From contig CAWBGE010000015.1 of NCBI GenBank assembly GCA_963788185.1, forward strand, positions 3,467 through 67,466: a DNA stretch of 64,000 nucleotides, written 5' to 3'. Every line of letters begins with the position of its first letter. The first letter of the stretch is position 1. A program made the position numbers and the translations under genes. Origin of the DNA: CAIWHR01 sp963788185 (GTDB lineage: Bacteria > Pseudomonadota > Gammaproteobacteria > Burkholderiales > Casimicrobiaceae). Shown one piece after another: positions 18,239 to 26,362 of this stretch. Below the pieces are notes generated by a model, which worked only from the letters and a program-made list of their open reading frames with translations, had not been told where the DNA came from and made no database searches.

Positions 18239-19195
18239 TCAGTCGACGACGTACGTCGTTCCGGCGGTATTGAGGATGAATTGATCCGGCATTTCCCGCG
18301 CGAATGCGGCGATCGTCTCGAACCCCGTGCAATGCGTTGGCACGACATACTCCGGGTTGATGGCCTTCATGTCGGCAATCGTTCTCTGGATGATCCCGGG
18401 GTCGGCACCGGTCAGGTGGAATCCACCGATGACCATATGAACCCTTTCGATGCCGGTAATACGCTGTGCCTGCCGTACCGTATTGATAATTCCACGATGC
18501 GCACATGCGGACAGCACGACCAGTCCTTTGCCCCTCGCGTTCATGAACACAGCCTGCTCTCCGGAAAACGTCTCCGGAACGTATTCCGCGCCCTTCCTGG
18601 CGACGAACGATAGTGGGATCGCTTCGTACTCGGTCACTTGTTCGACGCACCCGGAGAGGTATGCGCCTGGGATGATCGACGTAGGCTCCTTCGTCTCGAC
18701 AATTCGCACCACGCCCAGAGCCTCCACCTCGTTGCGGTTCAGCGCCAGCAGACTCGCGACACTTCCATCCGCGGCCTTGAGGTAGGTCCCTTCGAAAAAG
18801 CCCTCACCGACGTAGAGCGCCAGATCATCTCGCCACTCGCCTTTCTTCGCCTTCAGGATCTCGATCAGGGCCGCCTGGTGGTCCCAATGGTCGTGACTGA
18901 CGGCAAGCGCCTCGACCTCGCCGAAGTCGACGTTCAGCAGTTTCATGTTCTTGAGCACGCCGTGGGCGTCCGATCCGAAGTCGAAGAGACAGCAATGTGC
19001 TTCGCCTTCAACAACAGTCGTGACCCGATAAGCCAATCCGTGTTCGCCGTGCGCAGCGATGTCCAAGGGAGATGCCGTGCGCCTGAGCCGGTGGGCGATC
19101 TTGCAGTCGGGTCGGGTGACGTCGGCCAGGTTGTCGGTAATCACGGAGATGACGAGCCTCTCCGCTTCGGGAATCATGATGACAGGCTGTGCCAT
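18239..19195 (-). CDS. Metallo-beta-lactamase-fold hydrolase
   Basis: A 318-residue MBL-fold protein with the metal motif SHDHWDHQ (HxHxDH-like) near residue 100, a second metal region SACAHRGIINTV, and C-terminal GGFHLTGAD and PTHCTGFE. CAHRGI-type motifs put it with the MBL subfamily that includes methanogen beta-ribofuranosylaminobenzene 5'-phosphate synthase homologues, whose bacterial function is mostly unknown. ATG 19195 (MAQPVIM) begins the conserved part; upstream codons to 19366 lack similarity. It is convergent with the FAD/Fe-S gene, 46 bp from its stop. A lactonase-like role on a sugar lactone is possible but unproved. Confidence 0.82.
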   Translation of the reverse strand: MAQPVIMIPEAERLVISVITDNLADVTRPDCKIAHRLRRTASPLDIAAHGEHGLAYRVTTVVEGEAHCCLFDFGSDAHGVLKNMKLLNVDFGEVEALAVSHDHWDHQAALIEILKAKKGEWRDDLALYVGEGFFEGTYLKAADGSVASLLALNRNEVEALGVVRIVETKEPTSIIPGAYLSGCVEQVTEYEAIPLSFVARKGAEYVPETFSGEQAVFMNARGKGLVVLSACAHRGIINTVRQAQRITGIERVHMVIGGFHLTGADPGIIQRTIADMKAINPEYVVPTHCTGFETIAAFAREMPDQFILNTAGTTYVVD

Positions 19196-19487
19196 GGCGG
19201 CTCCGGGCGTGCAATCGGCTGGCGAAACGTGGTCCGCGACTGTCGGTCTTTCCAAATGTCGACGGTGAACTGAATTCGCGTGACTCCGGGATTGGCGCGC
19301 GGCATCCCAAGGATCGGGCATCGCGCTGATGCTGCTCCTGCACGATTTCCTGCTACGCGTCACCAACCTCGCCGCGTCGCCGCAAGGGCGCTGTCCTCCG
19401 TGACGATGTCAATCCACACGACGCCGGCGATCCGCGATCGCTGATCCACGCGGCTCGACCGGTTACGGCATTCGCCGGGAAGAGGGG

Positions 19488-20393
19488 CTACTTCATATCC
19501 ACGGGCTGCCTCCGCTCGGAGCTGAGTTGAGCCGCCTCGAGGACGCGAACGACTTCCAGGCCGAATGCCGCGTCGCACCGATGAGCGGTTTCCCTGCCAG
19601 CGATCATCCGAACCAGATCCCCGGCGGCCTCAGATAGTGCTTCCGGACGCGCGATCGTCGGCTCCGGCAGCGTGAGCGTTCCGGCGTCACCGTCGAACCG
19701 GTACACGATGCCCGCATCCGATGGGGGAGCCCTGAGGGTCAGGGAGACGTCGGCGGTTGCACCACCTTCGTGAATCGTCTGGAACCTCGAAATCCCATCG
19801 GGTTCTTGTTCGGCCATGATCCGAAGAACCGGCCCCAGTACCGGGAGGAGGATGGACAGCACGTGCGGGCCAATGTCCCACAGCTCGGCGCCAACTTGTT
19901 GCCGCCAACGCGAGTTGGTGAAAGGAGTCGAACTGCTCAACACGGCGGAATGGACTCGTACCGACGCCGTCTTCCACCGTCGGTGGCTTGCCTCATGGAT
20001 CGAGCGCTCGATGATCGGAACGAAACGGCGCATGAAGAACACGACCGAGGCGACGCGTGCCTTCGCAATCGCGTCCGCGGTCGACGCTGCGGTCTCTACC
20101 GACAGCGCCAGCGGCTTCTCGAGCAACAGGTGCTTGCCCGCACGGGCAGCGGCGCAGGCAAGTGCAGGTTGTGCTTCCGGGGCCACGGCGATGCTCACCG
20201 CATCGACCGCCGCGAGCATCTCATCGAACGTTGCGAAGCTCCGGACTCCAGTGGCGCCGGCCATGTTTCGCGTTGCCTCGACATCGCGGCCCCAGATGCC
20301 GACGAGCTCCACATCCGGTCGTGCCATGAGTCCTCGGACGTGAACCTCGCGAGCCCAGTACGCGGTTCCCGCGACGCCGAATCGAACGGACAT
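19488..20393 (-). CDS. Gfo/Idh/MocA-family oxidoreductase
   Basis: A 301-residue NAD(P)-dependent dehydrogenase. The Rossmann start is VRFGVAGTAYWAREVHVRGL, a slightly unusual glycine loop. EKPL (KHLLLEKPLALS, about 87-98) is the family's hallmark catalytic Lys-Pro. The C-terminal half is the alpha/beta substrate domain. It lies between the MBL hydrolase and the damaged IclR gene, all on the minus strand, and may form an operon with both. The likely substrate is a sugar or inositol-type polyol. Confidence 0.86.
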   Translation of the reverse strand: MSVRFGVAGTAYWAREVHVRGLMARPDVELVGIWGRDVEATRNMAGATGVRSFATFDEMLAAVDAVSIAVAPEAQPALACAAARAGKHLLLEKPLALSVETAASTADAIAKARVASVVFFMRRFVPIIERSIHEASHRRWKTASVRVHSAVLSSSTPFTNSRWRQQVGAELWDIGPHVLSILLPVLGPVLRIMAEQEPDGISRFQTIHEGGATADVSLTLRAPPSDAGIVYRFDGDAGTLTLPEPTIARPEALSEAAGDLVRMIAGRETAHRCDAAFGLEVVRVLEAAQLSSERRQPVDMK

Positions 20394-20423
20394 GACGATC
20401 TCGCAAGTCAGTGGGTAGAGGGG

Positions 20424-20774
20424 TCAGCTGATACGGAGAGCGTCTGCACGATACCCAAGCTGTGCCGAAATGGCATCAGCGTAGTGAATGACGAGCTCTC
20501 CCAACTCGGCAACTCGAAACTCTGTCACCTTGCGGGCCGGCCCGCTGATGCTCAACGCCGTAAACACTCGGCCGGAAAGGTTGCGGATGGGGACGCCAAC
20601 AAAGCGGATGCCGAGCTGCTTGGCAATGCACGCGACCGAAAGGTAGCGATCCAACGTGGAGAACCAGTCGATGATGGCGATCGCCTTCTCGAGCGAGCGT
20701 ACGGAATCCTCCCTCCGCCGATTTGCACCGGACGCAGAGACGGCGCCGATGGTAGGAAGGTCAGCAGATGTCAT
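20424..20774 (-). pseudogene. IclR-family regulator with large internal deletion
   Basis: Translation from ATG 20774 gives a normal start (SVRSLEKAIAIIDWFSTLDRYLSVACIAKQLGI) that jumps directly to the end of the effector domain (RFVGVPIRNLSGRVFTALSISGPARKV...AISAQLGYRADAL). The recognition helix and most of the ligand domain, about 160 residues, are missing in frame. The intact paralogue at 24799-25632 aligns on both sides. The junction (20606-20614) carries GGATGCCGA, a sequence present twice in the paralogue at the two deletion borders. The remaining 116 residues cannot bind DNA as IclR does. Confidence 0.88.
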
Positions 20775-20806
20775 CGCCGCTTCGGACCCTTGGGGCATCA
20801 CAATGA

Positions 20807-20824
20807 ATGTTCGTATGGTGGGCA
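20807..20824. promoter_or_regulatory. Operator-like site before the deleted IclR gene
   Basis: ATGTTCGTATGGTGGGCA is nearly the same as the site before the intact paralogue (ATGTTCGTATATTGGGCA, 26084-26101). It lies 33 bp upstream of the coding start, so it is probably a fossil autoregulatory site. Confidence 0.5.
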
Positions 20825-20942
20825 GATTATCGCAATGAGGTATTGCAGAACATCGGCACATGTGCGACCCGCTGAGCAGAAGCATTGACCGCGCCATTTC
20901 AGGTCTTCTGGACCTTCCGGATACGTGTTGCAGGTGGACGGA

Positions 20943-20989
20943 GGACAATATATTGTCCAGAATTCGAACCGGGGGCCCAAATTTTGGGC
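20943..20989. promoter_or_regulatory. Two adjacent perfect palindromes
   Basis: GGACAATATATTGTCC (20943-20958) is a perfect 16-bp palindrome. GCCCAAA-T-TTTGGGC (20975-20989) is a perfect 15-bp palindrome centred 32 bp (about three helical turns) further on. They sit between the decayed IclR gene and the decayed TRAP fragment, where the promoter of the lost operon would have been. Confidence 0.5.
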
Positions 20990-21046
20990 ATTGTGATTCG
21001 CATTGACAGCAACAGCAAGTCCTTCCAAGGCGGCATGGAGCGCTCG

Positions 21047-21214
21047 CCGTCGGTCGGGGCGGTGTTCAATGTTGTCTGCGCTGTCGGGCGGATTCCGACG
21101 ATCGGAGCGATCAAGGGAGTGGGTCCGTTCAATCTTGCCGAGACCATCGTGTTGTTCCTGCTCGTCGCCTTCCCGGAGATCGTCTTGGTCCCACCGCCGT
21201 GGATGGCGGGGTAG
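21047..21214 (+). pseudogene. TRAP DctM 3' fragment
   Basis: The frame reads PSVGAVFNVVCAVGRIPTIG, then a segment ending FLLVAFPEIVLVPPPWM and a stop. It aligns with the last 55 residues of the intact DctM at 12613 (PPVGVVLNVICGVSKI...FLLVAFPSLVLVP). No upstream DctM sequence remains; the join lies within about 40 bp before 21047. This is a second TRAP operon reduced to its end. Confidence 0.82.
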
Positions 21215-21248
21215 GTCAACGACGCGCTGGTGATACTTCGAGAACGTC

Positions 21249-21640
21249 GTGCGTTCTCACGTCTATCGGAGTAGCGCATGCACAGAAATCTCATCGAGGG
21301 GCGAGTGGGTCGAAGGCGCCCGCGTCAGGCAGACCATCAACCCGTCGGATACACGAGACATCATCGGTGAATTCGCGCTGTCCGATCGGGAGCAGACGCG
21401 TGCAGCGGTCGCGGCGGCATGCGACGCGTTCCAAGGTTGGTACGGATCAAGCCCGCAGCAACGCTTCGACGTGCTGGACGCGGCCGGCACGGAAATCCTT
21501 GCCCGGCGCAACGAGCTGGGCGATCTGCTCGCGCGCGAGGAGGGCAAGACTCTGCCCGAGGCGATCGGCGATGTCGTCCGTGCCGGCAACATATTCAAGT
21601 TCTTCGCCGTCGAGGCGCTGCGCACGATCGTCAACGTTTC
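21249..21640 (+). pseudogene. Aldehyde dehydrogenase 5' fragment
   Basis: The text GEWVEGARVRQTINPSDTRD, then AACDAFQGWYGSSPQQR and LLAREEGKTLPEAIGDVV, is the N-terminal NAD-binding start of an aldehyde dehydrogenase, of the type often paired with sugar-acid dehydratases (2-oxoglutarate semialdehyde dehydrogenase). The natural start MHRNLIEG (ATG 21278) is in another frame, so a one-base frameshift has occurred near residue 8. Similarity stops near 21640, and the catalytic Cys/Glu region is absent. The next gene starts about 100 bp later. Confidence 0.8.
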
Positions 21641-21736
21641 GATCATCGCCCCGTCCAGGCGGCAACGGCCGGCCCACGTGGCGCCAATGGCCCGCGGGAC
21701 GCGGGCCCGGCAAGTAGTAAGTGAACCATCGATCGA

Positions 21737-24736
21737 GTGGACGTTGCCTTGACTGCGAAGACATTGCCTGGTGTAGAGACGTTTCCAATCGAGGGTCCAC
21801 CGGAGCTGCCGCCACGTCTTGCCGAGTTGTCGCGAAGAATCAAGGGCCGGATCTTCACCGACCGGATGCACCGGATCATCTACGCGAGCGACTCCTCGAG
21901 TTACCGGGAATTCCCGATGGGAATCGTGGTGCCGGAAGGCGTCGAGGACCTGCGGACGATCGTGCGTTACGCGGGTGAGCACCGCATTCCACTCATTCCG
22001 CGCGGCGCCGGAACCTCGCTGGCCGGGCAAGTCGTCGGCGACGGCCTGGTCGTCGACCTCCGGAAGTTCGACCGGATCCTCGGATTCGACGCCGAAGCGC
22101 GGACCGTCCGCATCGAGCCGGGTGTCATCCGGAACACGCTGAACGATTGGCTCGCGCCGCACGGCCTGCTGTTCGGCCCGGAGACCAGCACGACCAACCG
22201 CGCCTTCGTCGGCGGCATGATCGGCAACAACTCCTGCGGGATGCACTCGCTCATCTGGGGATCGACGCGCGATCATCTGGTGTCCTGCAAAGCGATCCTC
22301 GCCGATGGCAGCGACGTGGTGTTCGAGGCGCTGTCCCCGGAAGCGTTCCACGCCAAGTGCAAGCTGCCCACGCTCGAGGGACGCATTTACGCCGATCTAC
22401 ACCGCCGGCTCTCGGACCCGACAACGCGCCGCGAGATCGAGGCCGGATACCCCAAGCCCGAGATCACCCGCCGCAACAACGGTTACGCGGTCGACCTGCT
22501 GCTGCGCTCGAACGTGTTCACGCCGGGCGGGCCCGACTTCAACCTGTGCAAGCTCATCTGCGGGTCGGGCGGGACGCTCTGTCTCGTCACCGAGGCGACG
22601 CTGCACCTGGTGCCGGTGCTTCCACCCGTGCTCGGCCTGGTGACGATGCACTTCAATGACTCGATCGAGTCGATCAGGGCGACGCTGGTCGCGCTGAAGC
22701 ATAAACCGTCGGCCTGCGAACTGATCGGCAACTTTCACGTCGAGCAGGCGCTAGCCAACAACAAGGCGAACCCGAACAATCTCGTCGGCCAGTGCAGCCG
22801 CTGGATCCAGGGCGAGCCGCAGACGGTGATTGTCGTCGAGTTCGCCGGCGCCACACGCGAGGAGGTCGAGACCCGGGCGAACGCGATGGTGCAGGAGATC
22901 AAGGGCCTCGGCATGGGCTACGCGTGGCCGCTGTGGTTCGGCGACGACGCCGAGAAGATCTGGACGCTGCGCCGGGCGCTGGGTGGCATCAACAGTTCCA
23001 AGCCCGGCGACGTCAAGTCGTTCGACCTGATCGAGGACTGCGCGATCGACCCGCCGGATCTGCCCGAGTACGTCACCCAACTGGAGGCGATGCTCGCCCG
23101 CGCCGGCGTGCAGTTCACTCAGTCGGCGCACGTCGGCGCGGGCGAACTGCACACCATCGTCTTCCTCAACCCGAAGACCAAGGAAGGCCGCCGCCTCTAT
23201 CGCTGGATCCTCGACAACGTGGCCAGCCTGGTCAAATCCTTCCGCGGGTCGCTCTCCGGCGAGCACGGCGACGGCCGGATGCGCGCCGAGTTCCTGCCGA
23301 AGATGATCGGCGAGGCGAACTACCGCCTCTGCTGCGACGTCAAGGACACCTTCGACCAAGCCAACATCTTCAACCCCGGCAAGATCGTGCGCGCGCCGCC
23401 GATGGACACTGCGCTGCGCTACTCGCCGGAGTGGCCGACGCCCGAGATCAAGACCTACTTCGACTGGAGCCGCGACCTCGGCGTGGTTCGCGCCGTGGAA
23501 CGGTGCAACGGCATCGCCGAGTGCAAGAAGATCAACAACGGGCTGATGTGCCCGAGCTACATGGCCACCCGCGAGGAGAAGGACTCGACGCGGGCGCGCG
23601 CCAACGTGCTGCGCGAGTTCCTGACCCATTCGAAGCAGGCCAACCCCTTCGACCACCAGGAGATCAAAGCCGTCCTCGACCTCTGCCTCGCCTGCAAGGG
23701 CTGCAAGAGCGAGTGCACGGCGAACGTCGACATGGCGAAGTTAAAGGCGGAGTTCCTGCAGCACTGGCACGACGCGCACCCGGCGCCGCTGTGCATCCGG
23801 GCGATCGCCAACTACGCGACGCTGATGCGGCTGACCACGCCGTTCGCGCCGGTGTTCAACATTCTGGTCGGCAATCCGCTGACCGCGGGCGTCATCAAGT
23901 CGGTGCTCGGCTTCGCCCCCGAGCGCTCGATCCCGAAGCTGTGCCGCGTCACGCTGGAGGACTGGTACCGGAAGAGCCATTCCACCGCACCGGGCGGGAA
24001 CGGCCGCCGCGTGCACCTGTTCTGCGACGAGTTCACCGACGTCAACGACGCGCACGTTGGGATGGCCGCGGTGAAGCTCCTCGCCGCGCTCGGCTACGAG
24101 GTGCTGCTGGTGCGGCCGGCGGCAAGTGGCCGGGCGATGATCTCGCAGGGGTTCCTGAAGAAGGCGAAGGTGCTGGCGGAGGCTAACGTCGCATTCCTGC
24201 GCGAGGTGGTCAGCGACGACGCGCCGTTGGTTGGCATCGAGCCCTCTGCCATCTCGTGCTTCAAGGACGAGTACCCCGACCTGGTCGCGCCGGAACTGCG
24301 GGAGTCCGCCAGCGCGCTGGCCGGCCGCAGCCTGATGTTCGAGGACTTTCTCGCCCGCGAGATCGATGCCGGCCGCATCACGCCCGACGCGTTCACCGAC
24401 GCGGCCTGCAATGTGCGGGTCCACGTGCACTGCCACCAGAAGGCGCTGTCATCCACCGATCCGGTGATCCGGGTTCTTGGCCTGCCGCGCAATTACAAGG
24501 TGTCAGAGATCAAGAGTGGATGCTGCGGGATGGCCGGCGCGTTCGGCTACCAGAAGGACCACTACGCGGTGTCGATGAAGGTGGCCGAGCAGGTGCTGCT
24601 GCCCGCGGTGCGTTCTGCCGCGGCCGAGGACATTATCGCGGCCTCGGGAACGAGTTGCCGCCACCAGATCGCCGATGGGGCGGAGTGCCGTGCGAAGCAC
24701 ACAGCGGAGATCCTCTGGGAGGCGCTGAAGCGATAG
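21737..24736 (+). CDS. FAD- and Fe-S-containing D-2-hydroxyacid dehydrogenase-like protein (copy 2)
   Basis: A 999-residue paralogue of the protein at 15205 with the same order: FAD domain (ETSTTNRAFVGGMIGNNSCG), oxidase C-terminal domain (SGEHGDGRMRAEFLPKMIG), Cys clusters CNGIAECKKINNGLMC and CLACKGCKSECTANVD, and CCG domain (SGCCGMAGAFGYQ). The Fe-S regions look very alike between copies and divergence is mostly at the N terminus. The start is GTG 21737; there is no strong Shine-Dalgarno, and the upstream 100 bp is a deletion scar. A separate promoter is not obvious. Likely a D-2-hydroxyacid dehydrogenase with a related substrate. Confidence 0.9.
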   Translation: MDVALTAKTLPGVETFPIEGPPELPPRLAELSRRIKGRIFTDRMHRIIYASDSSSYREFPMGIVVPEGVEDLRTIVRYAGEHRIPLIPRGAGTSLAGQVVGDGLVVDLRKFDRILGFDAEARTVRIEPGVIRNTLNDWLAPHGLLFGPETSTTNRAFVGGMIGNNSCGMHSLIWGSTRDHLVSCKAILADGSDVVFEALSPEAFHAKCKLPTLEGRIYADLHRRLSDPTTRREIEAGYPKPEITRRNNGYAVDLLLRSNVFTPGGPDFNLCKLICGSGGTLCLVTEATLHLVPVLPPVLGLVTMHFNDSIESIRATLVALKHKPSACELIGNFHVEQALANNKANPNNLVGQCSRWIQGEPQTVIVVEFAGATREEVETRANAMVQEIKGLGMGYAWPLWFGDDAEKIWTLRRALGGINSSKPGDVKSFDLIEDCAIDPPDLPEYVTQLEAMLARAGVQFTQSAHVGAGELHTIVFLNPKTKEGRRLYRWILDNVASLVKSFRGSLSGEHGDGRMRAEFLPKMIGEANYRLCCDVKDTFDQANIFNPGKIVRAPPMDTALRYSPEWPTPEIKTYFDWSRDLGVVRAVERCNGIAECKKINNGLMCPSYMATREEKDSTRARANVLREFLTHSKQANPFDHQEIKAVLDLCLACKGCKSECTANVDMAKLKAEFLQHWHDAHPAPLCIRAIANYATLMRLTTPFAPVFNILVGNPLTAGVIKSVLGFAPERSIPKLCRVTLEDWYRKSHSTAPGGNGRRVHLFCDEFTDVNDAHVGMAAVKLLAALGYEVLLVRPAASGRAMISQGFLKKAKVLAEANVAFLREVVSDDAPLVGIEPSAISCFKDEYPDLVAPELRESASALAGRSLMFEDFLAREIDAGRITPDAFTDAACNVRVHVHCHQKALSSTDPVIRVLGLPRNYKVSEIKSGCCGMAGAFGYQKDHYAVSMKVAEQVLLPAVRSAAAEDIIAASGTSCRHQIADGAECRAKHTAEILWEALKR

Positions 24737-24798
24737 CGAGGCAGCGGCGATGGGCATGCCCCCGACTGATCGACCGCGTCTCGGTCGTGCATCCCCGA

Positions 24799-25632
24799 TC
24801 AGTCGCTCAGGAGGGCGGCCTGGCGATACCCCAACTGCGCCGAGATGGCGTCGGCGTAGTGGATGACCAACTCTGCCAACTCGCCAATCCGGGAGTCGGG
24901 AACCTTGCGGGCAGGGCCGCTCACGCTCACCGCGGCGAACACGCGACCGGAAACGTTGCGGATGGGGGCGCCAACACAGCGGATGCCGATGGAAAGCTCC
25001 TCGTCGTCCACCGCATAGCCGCGCTCCCTGACCAACGCAAGTTCCTTCAGAAGCGCATCGCTGTCCGAAATGGTGTGCGGCGTATACCGCATCAGACCTT
25101 GGGCGATGATCTTGGCGATGATCGCGGGTGGTTGGAACGCCAGAATCGCCTTACCGGTCGACGTGCAGTGCGCCGGCGCCGCTTCGATCACTACCGTAGT
25201 GTTCGCCCGGTTGCCGTCGCATTCCGTCCGATTCACGACGGTCGACCGGATGCCGTCGAAGACGCAGAGATGAACCGAGATGCCGCTCACCTTGGTCATT
25301 GCTTCGACGAAGGACTTCGCCTCGCGCTGGAGCTCCATTGTGCCAAGTACGGTGGTGCCGTACTCGAACAGCTTCATCCCCAACCGGTAGTGATCCCGTT
25401 CACGATCACGCTCCAACAGGCCATGGTCGCGGAGTGTCGAGATGATCCGATGTGCCGTTCCCCGGGGGATGCCGATCTGCTTGGCGATGCTCGCGACCGA
25501 AAGATTGCGGTCTACCGGCGAGAAGCAGTCGAGGATGGCGATGGCCTTCTCGATCGAACGGACATGGTCGTCTCGCCGCCCCTCGTCGGGGACTGCGACG
25601 GCTTCCGGTGGGCGAAGGTCGCGCGTGTTCAT
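24799..25632 (-). CDS. IclR-family transcriptional regulator
   Basis: A 277-residue IclR protein. The wHTH lies at about 25-90 (LSVASIAKQIGIPRGTAHRII), then HYRLGMKLFEYG. The effector domain has CTSTGKAILAFQPP, RGYAVDDEELSIGIRCVGAPIRN and AAVSVSGPARKV. ATG 25632 begins a short variable lead. It diverges from the lyase-ABC-dhaKL operon starting at 26363. Two matching operator-like sites (26084, 26253) lie in the shared upstream region, so it probably controls that operon and itself. The deleted gene at 20424 is its close paralogue. Confidence 0.91.
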   Translation of the reverse strand: MNTRDLRPPEAVAVPDEGRRDDHVRSIEKAIAILDCFSPVDRNLSVASIAKQIGIPRGTAHRIISTLRDHGLLERDRERDHYRLGMKLFEYGTTVLGTMELQREAKSFVEAMTKVSGISVHLCVFDGIRSTVVNRTECDGNRANTTVVIEAAPAHCTSTGKAILAFQPPAIIAKIIAQGLMRYTPHTISDSDALLKELALVRERGYAVDDEELSIGIRCVGAPIRNVSGRVFAAVSVSGPARKVPDSRIGELAELVIHYADAISAQLGYRQAALLSD

Positions 25633-26083
25633 GCGTGGTCCGCCATGGATTGCTTCCGCCGTGGTCGGTCGTGTGCCGGGCGATGAACGGACTCGACGTC
25701 CTCCCGACCAATGCCCAGCAAAGCAAGTGTCGGAGCGAGAATTCTACACGTGGCCTCCGGTCCGAGGCGCCCGCCGGCGGGAGCGGCGACGCCCGATCGA
25801 AGTGCCGGCAACCTGGCGCCTCTTGCCTGCACCGCGGCCCTTGGCTTGGGATCGCGTGCCCGCCACGCGACAAGCGGGGCCAGCGCACCGGGCGGTTGCA
25901 GTTGCTCGTTCGCCGACCCGCTCACCGTGCTGATCACTATCCTGCCGTCGAGCACGGCATCGGGTAGACGATCGCGGCGCCCAATCTCACCTCCGGCACG
26001 CTCCGGGCGTGCAACGCGCTTCCCAAGTGGGATGGGCGGGTGACGCCCATCAGCCGACCTGGCCAAAAGCAGCGCAAATTCAA

Positions 26084-26101
26084 ATGTTCGTATATTGGGC
26101 A
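26084..26101. promoter_or_regulatory. Operator-like site (IclR class 2)
   Basis: ATGTTCGTATATTGGGCA, in the region divergent between the IclR gene and the 26363 operon. It matches the fossil site at 20807-20824 at 16 of 18 positions. Confidence 0.5.
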
Positions 26102-26252
26102 AAAGAAACTGGAGCGCTGGCGATGGTCCAAGCGCGCGACGGCGGTCGTCGCGACGCAGTAATACATTGTTTATTATATTTTTCATGCAGTCAATCCTGG
26201 AGAGGTTGCAAAGCTTGGCGGGTGTGTGTACTGTCGCAAATGCGAACCATAA

Positions 26253-26268
26253 GACCATAATACGGGCA
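26253..26268. promoter_or_regulatory. Operator-like site before the lyase operon
   Basis: GACCATAATACGGGCA, 95 bp before the lyase start. It reads as the inverse of the TGTTCGTATATTGGGCA class and is matched at 10226-10242 before the fossil lyase. Confidence 0.5.
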
Positions 26269-26362
26269 TAGAGTTCGCGCAGGTCGCAGTGACCGGATTC
26301 TTCGCGGTTGGCGTGCAGCGCTCGCCGCTCTTCACATCCCGATGCAAGCCAAAGGAGTACCG

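Larger units (their letters stand above)
25633..26362. other. Divergent intergenic region, no gene recognised
   Basis: About 730 bp between the IclR gene and the lyase operon. Open frames on both strands reach 200 codons, but none has recognisable motifs or a good start. The half nearer the operon (26080-26280) is AT-rich, as expected of a promoter, and holds two operator-like sites. Position 26351-26357 (AAAGGAG) is the Shine-Dalgarno for the lyase. The GC-rich half (25700-26030) may be debris of an older gene, which I could not identify. Confidence 0.5.

Noticed and set aside
25629..26258. 209-codon minus-strand frame upstream of the IclR gene
   Set aside because: No recognisable domain, overlaps the probable promoter and operators, and has no suitable start signal.
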